Notes under the pieces: model-generated
What the model was told of the DNA's origin: nothing
Database searches by the model: none
What the model saw: only the letters and a program-made list of their open reading frames with translations
Translations under genes and position numbers: made by a program
Assembly: GCF_024643285.1 (NCBI RefSeq)
Contig: NZ_JAMSLW010000004.1
Coordinates: forward strand, 124,001 to 188,000
From: Parapedobacter lycopersici
Lineage (GTDB): Bacteria; Bacteroidota; Bacteroidia; Sphingobacteriales; Sphingobacteriaceae
Length of the DNA stretch: 64,000 nucleotides
Reading direction: 5' to 3'
Shown here: piece by piece, positions 1-7,609 of the stretch
How the letters are laid out: the number at the start of each line of letters is the position of its first letter
Position numbering within the stretch: the stretch's first letter is position 1

Positions 1-1023
1 GGCAATCAATATCGTTTCGGCGACTTCCAGCACAGATTTTTTGATAAACAGCGTGTTATCCATTGCGATATCCAGCTGCACATCGGCGGGCACCTCGTTT
101 TTGAGCTGCTCCATGCGTTCATAAAAGGCATCCGCAATATCAATGTAATTCGTACCGGGCTGGGGGATGATTGCCAATGCCACCATCGGGGTGCCCGACT
201 CCCGGAATTCGCTCTCCAGGTTCTGCGGACCGAGAACGGCACTGCCGACGTCGCTGAACCGGATAATGCGGTCGCCGTCGGATTTGATGATCAGGTCATT
301 GAATTCCGTTTCCGTGGTAAGGTTACCGATCGTTTTGATGGTCAGCTCCGTATTATCCCCAATGATTTTCCCCGATGGCAGTTCCACATTCTGCCGGTTC
401 AATGCGTTCCGTACATCCAGTGGCGTCAGGCCATATGCAGCTAACCGCATTGGATCGATCCATAGCCGCATGGAATAACGCTTTTCTCCCCAGATCTGCA
501 CCGAACTGATTCCCGGCAGGGTCTGTAACCGCTGAGCCAGTACATTGTCGGCAATATCCCCAAGGTCGAGCGGCGAGCGTGATTCGCTCCGGGCCGTCAT
601 GACAATGATCGGTTCGGAGTCCGCATCCTCCTTGGAAACCACCGGAGGCGCGTCAATGTCCTGCGGCAGGCTCCGCATCGCCTGTGATACCTTATCCCGT
701 ACGTCATTGGCCGCCTCCTCAAGGTCTTTGCTCAGCAGAAATTCGATATTGATACGGCTTGACCCCTGGCTGCTGGTCGAGGAAATATTACGGATGCCGT
801 CAATCTGGTTGATGGACCGTTCCAGCGGTTCCGTAATCTGCGATTCGATGATATCGGGGTTCGCCCCTGAATAACTGGTCCGCACGGACACAATCGGGGG
901 GTCTATCGACGGGAATTCCCGGACACCCAGAAATGTATAGCCGATAATGCCAAAAAGGATGAGCATCAGACTCATCACAATGGTCAGCACGGGTCTTTTA
1001 ATACTGGTGGAGGATAAACTCAT
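1..1023 (-). CDS. RND efflux transporter permease (HAE1 family), N-terminal part
   Basis: This is the first 341 codons of an inner-membrane RND pump subunit; the rest lies beyond the left window edge. The ATG is the complement of 1021-1023. The protein opens with a cytoplasmic stretch, a first membrane helix, and the family signature REFPSIDPP, then the porter-domain region including a RSLPQDIDAPPV segment. The gene starts 6 bp after the stop of the adaptor gene at 1030-2097, so the two form an operon read leftward. An adaptor plus permease pair of this type exports drugs, detergents or metabolites using the proton gradient; substrate cannot be told. No outer-membrane partner is visible here; it may lie further left. 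Family call is firm, substrate unknown. Confidence 0.93.
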   Translation of the reverse strand, partial: MSLSSTSIKRPVLTIVMSLMLILFGIIGYTFLGVREFPSIDPPIVSVRTSYSGANPDIIESQITEPLERSINQIDGIRNISSTSSQGSSRINIEFLLSKDLEEAANDVRDKVSQAMRSLPQDIDAPPVVSKEDADSEPIIVMTARSESRSPLDLGDIADNVLAQRLQTLPGISSVQIWGEKRYSMRLWIDPMRLAAYGLTPLDVRNALNRQNVELPSGKIIGDNTELTIKTIGNLTTETEFNDLIIKSDGDRIIRFSDVGSAVLGPQNLESEFRESGTPMVALAIIPQPGTNYIDIADAFYERMEQLKNEVPADVQLDIAMDNTLFIKKSVLEVAETILIA

Positions 1024-1029
1024 CGTCGG

Positions 1030-2097
1030 TTAATTATTTGATTCAATTAGATCAACCTGTACCGGTGTACCGTCGGCCAATGACATCAGGCCGGAAACCA
1101 GCACCGTATCGCCAATGGCTATCCCCTCATTAACCAGCACTTCACTGGCCGTGCGGTTCTCCGCTTCCACCGGGGTGGCCTTTGCCTGGCCGTCTTTAAA
1201 CAGGTAAACCTGTTTTCCATTCTGTACGGGGATCACTGCCTGTGTGGGAATCAGCACCGCCGTGTCGATGCGCTCCAGTGGCAATTCAATACGGGCAAAC
1301 GAACCGGGAAATAGCCGTCCCCCCGGATTATTGGCCAGCGCACGGATGCTGATCGTACGCGTTGCCGGATCGACCCCGGGTTCAATTGCGTAAATCTTAG
1401 CATCGTATTTGGTGTCTGAGCCACTGACCGAAAATTTAAGGTCCTGCCCGTCGAGGATCTGCGTACTGTATTTCTCCGGCACGGAGAACAGGATTTTCAC
1501 AGGGTTGATGCTCAAGAGATTGGCCACCACAGTCGTGGGCGTGAGGTATTCTCCCTCAGAGACCGACCGAAGTCCTACCTTGCCGCTGAACGGCGCACGG
1601 ACGGTTGTTTTGGCAATCTGTGCACGGATCAATGCCGTTTGCGCCTTGGCCGATTCAAAATCAGCATGGGCCACATCATATTCCTGCTGGCTGATGGCTT
1701 CCTTTTCCAGCAGCAACCGCGCCCGGTTTTCGTTATCTTCTGCCAGTTTTTCACGGCTTTGGGCCTGAATCAGCTGGGCCTGCAACTCGGAATCATCGAT
1801 GTGCAGCAACAGCTGGCCTTTCTGTACCATGGACCCTTCCTGGAAGCCAAGACTCCGTACAATGCCCGACACTTCACTCCGGATCTGTACTTGTTCATTG
1901 GGCTCAATGGAGCCCGATAGGGTAATGATGTTGGCAAAGGCACGAGGTTCGACAACAAGGGCGTTCACGGTCATGGGACCACCCCGTTGCCCCGCTTCGG
2001 GAGCGGCTACTTTTGCCTTGCCGTTACGCGTCAGAAAGTAACTGACAAACGCCACGGCGACCACCGCTATCGCAATATAAAGGTAATTTCGTTTCAT
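1030..2097 (-). CDS. RND efflux periplasmic adaptor (membrane fusion protein)
   Basis: About 355 residues. The start chosen is the methionine of MKRNYLYIAIAVV at 2097; a longer reading to 2166 adds 23 residues with no family resemblance. Residues 1-23 form a single membrane anchor. There follows a biotin-lipoyl-like half motif (GSIEPNEQVQIRSEVSGIV), a coiled-coil hairpin rich in Q, A and E, the second lipoyl half (IAKTTVRAPFSGKVG) and beta-barrel domains. The protein bridges the RND pump at 1-1023 to an outer-membrane channel. It heads the leftward operon; the gap upstream (2098-2286) is shared with the divergent M61 peptidase gene. No lipobox, unlike the second adaptor at 14311. Confidence 0.93.
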   Translation of the reverse strand: MKRNYLYIAIAVVAVAFVSYFLTRNGKAKVAAPEAGQRGGPMTVNALVVEPRAFANIITLSGSIEPNEQVQIRSEVSGIVRSLGFQEGSMVQKGQLLLHIDDSELQAQLIQAQSREKLAEDNENRARLLLEKEAISQQEYDVAHADFESAKAQTALIRAQIAKTTVRAPFSGKVGLRSVSEGEYLTPTTVVANLLSINPVKILFSVPEKYSTQILDGQDLKFSVSGSDTKYDAKIYAIEPGVDPATRTISIRALANNPGGRLFPGSFARIELPLERIDTAVLIPTQAVIPVQNGKQVYLFKDGQAKATPVEAENRTASEVLVNEGIAIGDTVLVSGLMSLADGTPVQVDLIESNN

Positions 2098-2237
2098 TTT
2101 TAGTATCTGGCATGCTAAACTGTGTTTTATTCGCTTTAAGGAATAATAAATATACACACTTAACATGTCAAAACTACTGTTCTCGACCGGGTAATTAATA
2201 CCTGTATCACATTTTTTACAGCAAAACCGTTAATTCC

Positions 2238-2268
2238 TTTGGCACATCGTCCTATACTTATACTTTTG
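2238..2268 (+). promoter_or_regulatory. Bacteroidota-type promoter for the M61 peptidase gene
   Basis: TTTG at 2238-2241, 19-bp spacer, TACTTTTG at 2261-2268. This matches the consensus TTTG-N19-21-TAnnTTTG of the Bacteroidota primary sigma factor exactly. The expected transcription start is near 2275, leaving a very short leader before the ATG at 2287. Confidence 0.75.
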
Positions 2269-2286
2269 CATTACGCCTAGTCTGAC

Positions 2287-4098
2287 ATGAGCATGAAAAA
2301 ATTTTTTACCAATCTGTTTATCTTTATGGTCACCCTCACCGCCCCCGCCTTTGGCAACACCTACATCCGTTTCGAAATTTCTTTCAAAGAACCCCAGGCA
2401 CATTATGCCGAAATAAAAATGGAAGTCTCCGGCCTGAAGAAGGATTTCATCGATGTAAAAATGCCTGTATGGACACCCGGGTCGTATCTGGTGCGTGAGT
2501 ACGCCAAACATGTGGAAGGTGTAGCAGCACACGATGCTTCGGGCAATTCCCTTGAAGTAGGTAAAATCAATAAAAATACCTGGCGTGTTGCTTCGGGTAA
2601 AAGTGACAGGGTGGTCATCAACTACCGGATTTATGGCTTTGAGGTGTCGGTACGCACCAACTTTATTGACGACAGCCATGCATTCCTATCGCCTGCGGCG
2701 ACTTTCCTGTATGTGGACGGAATGCTGGATCATCCCGCGGAAATTTCAGTGGTCCCCCACCCTGCATGGTCTTCGGTTTCGACCGGACTTGAGCCCGTGG
2801 CCGGAAAACCCAACACATTCGAAGCTGCGGATTTCGATCTGCTGTTTGACTCACCCATTGAAGTCGGCAACCAGGATATCATCACGTTCGAGGCCGCCGG
2901 TGTCCATCACGAAATTGCCATGGTGGGCGGCGGCAACTACAACAAAGAACGGCTTATCCGCGACTGCTCGACCATCGTTGAGGAATGTACACGGGTCTTT
3001 GGCGTAAATCCCAACAAACGTTATGTATTTATCGTGCACAACTACCAATCGGGCGGCGGCGGACTGGAGCACCTCAATTCAACCGTGCTGGGTGCCAGCC
3101 GCAACGGCTACCAGAACGAACGTTCCTATGTGGGATTCCTCGGTTTGGTGGCCCACGAATACTTTCACCTATGGCATGTCAAGCGGCTTCGCCCCATCGA
3201 GCTCGGGCCTTTCAATTACGATACGGAAAATTACACCCGGTCACTGTGGATCATGGAAGGCTTTACCGCTTACTTTGACAACCTGATTCTCCGGCGGAGC
3301 GGCTTCCTGACCGAATCTGCGTACCTGCAGGCGCTGGTCAACGATGTCAATGCCGTTGAAAACCGTGCGGGCAACCGGATACAGTCTGCCGCACAGGCCA
3401 GTTTCGACGCCTGGATCAAGTATTACCGCCCGGATGAAAATTCGGCCAACACATCGGTATCCTATTATAACAAAGGGGCGTTACTGGCCCTGATACTCGA
3501 CCTGCGGATACTCGAGGCGACCAACGGGACAAAACGGCTTGATGATGTGCTGAAAGCCGCTTACCAAACTTTTTATGTCGAAAAAAAGCGAGGCTTCAGG
3601 GAACCGGAACTTCAGCAGTTGATGGAGGAGGTGGCGGGCACATCGCTGGCCGATATTTTTCAGGCCGCCCACACGACGGAACCGATCGACTATAACCGCT
3701 ACCTGAATGCAGTGGGTTACGAACTGGTGGATTATCATGAAGACCGGAATATCCCCGAGCTCGGATTCGCTACCTCGGTAAACGACGGGCGCATTATGGT
3801 ATCCGCCGTCAGCCGCGGTACCGGAGCCTGGGACGGTGGTATCAACGTACGCGACGAGGTGATTGCCATCAACGGCGAACGGCTCGACGCGGGCGGCAAA
3901 GAACTGAACCGGGTGATGCAGACGGCAGCGGTAGGTGATGTGTTGCAGGTGCTGGTATCGCGTGATGGCCGCTTGCGGGAACTGACAATCACGTTAAGGC
4001 AGGAAACAAAGGGTGCATTCAACATTATGCCGCTATCCGGTGCAACCGAAGAACAGGAACGGCTGGGCAACATCTGGCTTTCGCAACCCCAGCAGTAG
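2287..4098 (+). CDS. M61 family metallopeptidase with PDZ domain
   Basis: 603 residues, exported: an N-terminal signal peptide (hydrophobic core to about residue 22, cleavage near AFG-NTY). An N-terminal beta domain is followed by the thermolysin-like catalytic domain with the zinc motif HEYFH (H290, E291, H294) and the third ligand E324 in EGFTAYFDN. The C-terminal third (about 480-580) reads as a PDZ domain (GGINVRDEVIAINGERL), the usual M61 arrangement of glycyl-aminopeptidase relatives. It probably acts in the periplasm on peptides; the true substrate is unknown. The gene stands alone behind its own promoter at 2238-2268. Confidence 0.93.
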   Translation: MSMKKFFTNLFIFMVTLTAPAFGNTYIRFEISFKEPQAHYAEIKMEVSGLKKDFIDVKMPVWTPGSYLVREYAKHVEGVAAHDASGNSLEVGKINKNTWRVASGKSDRVVINYRIYGFEVSVRTNFIDDSHAFLSPAATFLYVDGMLDHPAEISVVPHPAWSSVSTGLEPVAGKPNTFEAADFDLLFDSPIEVGNQDIITFEAAGVHHEIAMVGGGNYNKERLIRDCSTIVEECTRVFGVNPNKRYVFIVHNYQSGGGGLEHLNSTVLGASRNGYQNERSYVGFLGLVAHEYFHLWHVKRLRPIELGPFNYDTENYTRSLWIMEGFTAYFDNLILRRSGFLTESAYLQALVNDVNAVENRAGNRIQSAAQASFDAWIKYYRPDENSANTSVSYYNKGALLALILDLRILEATNGTKRLDDVLKAAYQTFYVEKKRGFREPELQQLMEEVAGTSLADIFQAAHTTEPIDYNRYLNAVGYELVDYHEDRNIPELGFATSVNDGRIMVSAVSRGTGAWDGGINVRDEVIAINGERLDAGGKELNRVMQTAAVGDVLQVLVSRDGRLRELTITLRQETKGAFNIMPLSGATEEQERLGNIWLSQPQQ

Positions 4099-4107
4099 CC
4101 GATAGGC

Positions 4108-4136
4108 TGCCGGCATTCCGCAGGGGGACGCCGGCA
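4108..4136. terminator. Possible bidirectional terminator hairpin
   Basis: Inverted repeat TGCCGGC (4108-4114) and GCCGGCA (4130-4136) between the convergent genes ending at 4098 and 4149. The stem is GC-rich, but no clear T-run follows on either strand, so termination is only inferred. Confidence 0.35.
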
Positions 4137-4148
4137 TCATCCGTATCC

Positions 4149-4643
4149 TTAAAAGACAAACCGGATAGACAGGCCGATCCCGTCGAACCGTACGCCCGAT
4201 TCAGGTGTCAGTTCCATCGTGGGCTTCCAGTCAAGTGAAAGGTTGATCGGCGCCGTGGGGATTTTATAATCGGCACCGACTACGCCATCGAAGCTCCAGG
4301 CCATGCCATTTTCGTCCGTGTCTTTATAACGGTATACACCGAGTCCGCCACCGAAGCCGTAATACCATTGCAGGCCTTCCACATCGATAAACGTGATGGG
4401 ACGGTGAATTTCGTATAATCCCAGCAACTTAAAGATGGTGAAGTTCCGGTTGCCCTGAAAATTCACAATCCCGTCTATCGCATTACTCTCCGTAAGAAAA
4501 TGCTTATAGGTAATCCCGTTTGCCACACCAAAGCGACCACCCACAGCCCGTGAATAGGTTGGACCTTCCTGGGCCAGCGCCGTTTGCTGTGCAACCCCGA
4601 TGACCATCAAAACCACTAACCAAACAAATCCTTTTCTTTTCAT
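4149..4643 (-). CDS. Small outer-membrane beta-barrel-like protein, unknown function
   Basis: 164 residues with a clear signal peptide (MKRKGFVWLVVLMVIGVAQQ, cleavage after TALAQ). The mature part has alternating hydrophobic/polar strands, many Gly and aromatic residues, and ends in the aromatic C-terminal strand IRFVF, typical of outer-membrane barrels recognised by BamA. At this length it would be about an eight-stranded barrel. It resembles small uncharacterised porin-like proteins of Bacteroidota, but I do not recognise a named family. It is transcribed alone, leftward, from the promoter at 4679-4710, which contains a palindrome, so it may be specifically regulated. Confidence 0.75.
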   Translation of the reverse strand: MKRKGFVWLVVLMVIGVAQQTALAQEGPTYSRAVGGRFGVANGITYKHFLTESNAIDGIVNFQGNRNFTIFKLLGLYEIHRPITFIDVEGLQWYYGFGGGLGVYRYKDTDENGMAWSFDGVVGADYKIPTAPINLSLDWKPTMELTPESGVRFDGIGLSIRFVF

Positions 4644-4678
4644 GCGATAACGAGCTAATATGTAATGTAAACGATAAA

Positions 4679-4710
4679 CGAAAGTAGGCTATCATAGCCT
4701 TTTTGTCAAA
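4679..4710 (-). promoter_or_regulatory. Promoter of the small barrel gene, with palindrome in the spacer
   Basis: On the minus strand TTTG (4710-4707), a 20-bp spacer and TACTTTCG (4686-4679; one mismatch to TAnnTTTG). The spacer holds the perfect 15-bp inverted repeat AGGCTATCATAGCCT (4686-4700), which touches the -7 box. A matching half-site word GTAGGCTA occurs at 4684-4691 and again at 4724-4731, 40 bp away. This layout suits a repressor operator; the regulator is unknown. Confidence 0.6.
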
Positions 4711-4825
4711 ACAAATGCCAAATGTAGGCTAATTCTTCGATTTCAGAACGACAATTTCAGCGAATAATTGTTATCTTTAGTGTATTATATCTCAAACACG
4801 ATAAACCGGGATAAAATAACCTGAT

Positions 4826-6589
4826 ATGGCAGCTCCAATGCGCATTTTTGACATTCTCCCCCATTATAAGGCCAACCACGCCAAATCCGTAATGGTCGCC
4901 GGAAAGGCGAATGGACAGTGGACAACCTACTCCACGGACGACTTCCTGACCCTTGTCGACCAGCTCAGCAGGGGACTGGCAGCCCGGGGGATCGGCAAGG
5001 GAGATAAAATTGCGTTAATGTCCGCAAACCGGCCGGAATGGAATTTCTGCGACTTTGCGGTCAGCCAGTTGGGTGCGGCGATTGTTCCGCTCTATCCCAC
5101 ATTGTCCAGCCAGGACCTCTCGTTTATTATCCACGATGCAGATGTAAAAATCATCCTGTTAAGCGACACCGAATTACATGAAAAGGTACAGGAAGCGCTT
5201 AAGCAGCACGAGCTGGCTGTTCCCATTTATACGTTCGATCCGGTAAAGGGCCAACCCTCATGGCAGCAGCTGATTGATGAAGGCAAGCAGAGCAACATTG
5301 ACCTTACCCCTTACCGGGAGGCCGTGAACGCGGATGACCTGCTGACGCTGATCTATACTTCCGGTACCACGGGTAAACCGAAGGGCGTATTCCTCTCCCA
5401 TAGGAACGTGATGAGCAACGTAGACGACTGCCAGCACCTGCTGCCCGGTTTCTTTAAAAAAGCCATCAGTTTTCTGCCGCTGTGCCACATTTTTGAACGC
5501 ATGGTGGTGTACCTCTACTTCCTGAAAGGTGTGGAAATCCATTATGCCGAAAGCATGGACACCATTGTGGCCGACATCAATGAAGTAAAGCCGGACGGGT
5601 TTACCACGGTTCCCCGGGTGCTCGAAAAGGTATATGACCGTATTGTGGCCAAAGGCAAAGAACTCTCGGGTGTGAAGCGGCACCTGTTCTTCTGGGCACT
5701 GCAACTGGGGCTCCGTTATCAGGAGCCGGGTAAAAACAGCTGGTGGTTTGCCCTGCAGCTTGGGATTGCCCGCAAACTGGTATTCAGCAAGTGGCAGGCC
5801 GCATTGGGTGGTCATATCAAACTGCTCATCTCCGGCGGTGCAGCCCTGCAGCCCCGTCTTTCGCGTGTTTTCTGGGCTGCCGGAATACCCGTTCTCGAAG
5901 GGTACGGGCTTACCGAAACATCACCGGTAATTGCCGTGAACAGCCTGGAGAAAGACGGTGTAAAATTCGGTACCGTAGGCCGGGTGCTCCGGAGTGTCGA
6001 AGTCAAGATTGCCGGTGACGGTGAAATCCTCTGCCGCGGACCGAACGTGAGCATCGGCTATTACAAAAATGACGCGGCCACCGCCGAGGCGATTGACAGC
6101 GAGGGGTATTTTCACACCGGCGACATCGGCGAACTGACTCCCGACGGATTTCTGCGCATTACAGACCGGAAGAAAGAGATGTTCAAAACCGCGGGCGGCA
6201 AGTACGTTGCCCCCCAGGCACTGGAAAATAAATTCATGGAATCCACACTGATTGCCCAGGTGATGGTGGTGGGCGAAAACCGGAAATTCCCTTCCGCACT
6301 GATTGTGCCCGCATTTGATGAACTTGAAAAATGGTGCAAAGTGAAGGGAGTTCCATTCAAATCAAGGGAAGAAGCCATTAAATCGGACGCGGTTATTGAC
6401 AAATACCAGCGTGAAATTGACCGGCTCAACCAAGGGTTTGGCCAGTGGGAAAAGGTAAAGAAGTTTGTGCTATTACCAAAGGAATGGACGATTGACGCCG
6501 GCGAGCTGACGCCAAAGCTGAGCCTGAAGCGCAAAGTCATCCTGCAGCGCAACGAAGCCGTGATCGACGGCATCTATCCGGAAGAATAA
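4826..6589 (+). CDS. Long-chain fatty acid-CoA ligase (AMP-forming)
   Basis: 587 residues, ANL superfamily. The ATP-binding P-loop YTSGTTGKPKG lies at 177-187, the adenylate motif YGLTETSP starts at 360, the hinge-region TGD at 431-433, and DRKKEMFKTAGGKYVAP follows, the pattern of bacterial and eukaryotic long-chain acyl-CoA synthetases. It activates fatty acids to acyl-CoA through an acyl-adenylate, at the cytoplasmic face of the membrane. A second ATG four codons in (4838) could also start translation. The YihY gene follows 47 bp later on the same strand and may be cotranscribed. Confidence 0.93.
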   Translation: MAAPMRIFDILPHYKANHAKSVMVAGKANGQWTTYSTDDFLTLVDQLSRGLAARGIGKGDKIALMSANRPEWNFCDFAVSQLGAAIVPLYPTLSSQDLSFIIHDADVKIILLSDTELHEKVQEALKQHELAVPIYTFDPVKGQPSWQQLIDEGKQSNIDLTPYREAVNADDLLTLIYTSGTTGKPKGVFLSHRNVMSNVDDCQHLLPGFFKKAISFLPLCHIFERMVVYLYFLKGVEIHYAESMDTIVADINEVKPDGFTTVPRVLEKVYDRIVAKGKELSGVKRHLFFWALQLGLRYQEPGKNSWWFALQLGIARKLVFSKWQAALGGHIKLLISGGAALQPRLSRVFWAAGIPVLEGYGLTETSPVIAVNSLEKDGVKFGTVGRVLRSVEVKIAGDGEILCRGPNVSIGYYKNDAATAEAIDSEGYFHTGDIGELTPDGFLRITDRKKEMFKTAGGKYVAPQALENKFMESTLIAQVMVVGENRKFPSALIVPAFDELEKWCKVKGVPFKSREEAIKSDAVIDKYQREIDRLNQGFGQWEKVKKFVLLPKEWTIDAGELTPKLSLKRKVILQRNEAVIDGIYPEE

Positions 6590-6636
6590 TGGTGCTTTGT
6601 TAACGGAGAAGGCTCCATTTTCAATGATATTGGCCC

Positions 6637-7596
6637 ATGAAAGTTTTTAGTATTTCCTTTTATAAAGAAATAGGAGAGCTCATAATGGAGACCTACCGTT
6701 CGTTTTCAAGCGACCGGGCAATGAAGATGAGCGCTTCCCTGGCTTATTATACCCTTTTTTCCATTGCGCCGCTGCTCCTGATTGTCATCTGGACTGTCGG
6801 GTTTCTGTATGGTGAGCATATCGCCGGACAGGAGGGCGTGCGGACCGAGGTATTTGACGAGCTGACCTCCCTGTTCGGCGCTGATGTCGCTGTACAGATC
6901 CAGCAGCTTATTGAAAAGATCAGTTTCGCCGATGAATCCGGCATCGGCATTGCCATTGGCATCGGCACACTGATCGTAGGCTCGACCACGATCTTTATGG
7001 AAATACAGGACTCGCTGAATACCATCTGGGGCTTAAAGCCGAAACCTAAAAAGGGGTGGCTGAAAATGCTGGTTAACCGTGCCCTTTCCTTTTCCATGGT
7101 ACTTGGTCTGGGCTTCCTGTTGATTGCTTCCCTCCTCCTGAATGGAATTATTGTTGCACTGAGCAACCAGATCGGACAATATTTCCCCGAAATCTCCCTT
7201 TGGATGGTGGAGTGGATCAATATCGGACTTACATTCCTCGTGATTACGACGCTGTTCGGCACCATTTTCGGTGTGCTGCCTGATGCACGTCTGCGTTTCC
7301 GTGATACCGTCGGCGGCGCCATTTTCACCGCGCTGCTGTTCATGCTGGGCCGGTACCTGATTTCATTGTACATGCAATACAGTGCGCCGGCATCGGCTTA
7401 TGGGGCGGCAGGCGCCGTCATTGTACTGCTCCTATGGATCTATTATTCGGCGGCAATCCTATATTTTGGTGCTGAATTCACGAAAGCCTACGCACACCGG
7501 TACGGCAAGGGTATTTCACCCGCTTCCTATGCGGTAAGGATCGTCCAGCAGGAACTCGAAGTCGAGCCCGGGACTCCCCCGCGCCGCGGCACATAG
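6637..7596 (+). CDS. YihY/virulence factor BrkB family membrane protein
   Basis: 319 residues with about six membrane helices. The family hallmarks are present: the amphipathic start followed by MSASLAYYTLFSIAPLLLI, the SLNTIWGLKPKPKKGW loop, and the C-terminal helix pair around AYGAAGAVIVLLLWIYYSA. Formerly annotated as RNase BN in error; members are inner-membrane proteins of unsettled function. It ends 13 bp before the convergent gene at 7610, so transcripts from both sides meet here; I see no strong terminator in the gap. Confidence 0.92.
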   Translation: MKVFSISFYKEIGELIMETYRSFSSDRAMKMSASLAYYTLFSIAPLLLIVIWTVGFLYGEHIAGQEGVRTEVFDELTSLFGADVAVQIQQLIEKISFADESGIGIAIGIGTLIVGSTTIFMEIQDSLNTIWGLKPKPKKGWLKMLVNRALSFSMVLGLGFLLIASLLLNGIIVALSNQIGQYFPEISLWMVEWINIGLTFLVITTLFGTIFGVLPDARLRFRDTVGGAIFTALLFMLGRYLISLYMQYSAPASAYGAAGAVIVLLLWIYYSAAILYFGAEFTKAYAHRYGKGISPASYAVRIVQQELEVEPGTPPRRGT

Positions 7597-7609
7597 TCAC
7601 AGCGCCAGT

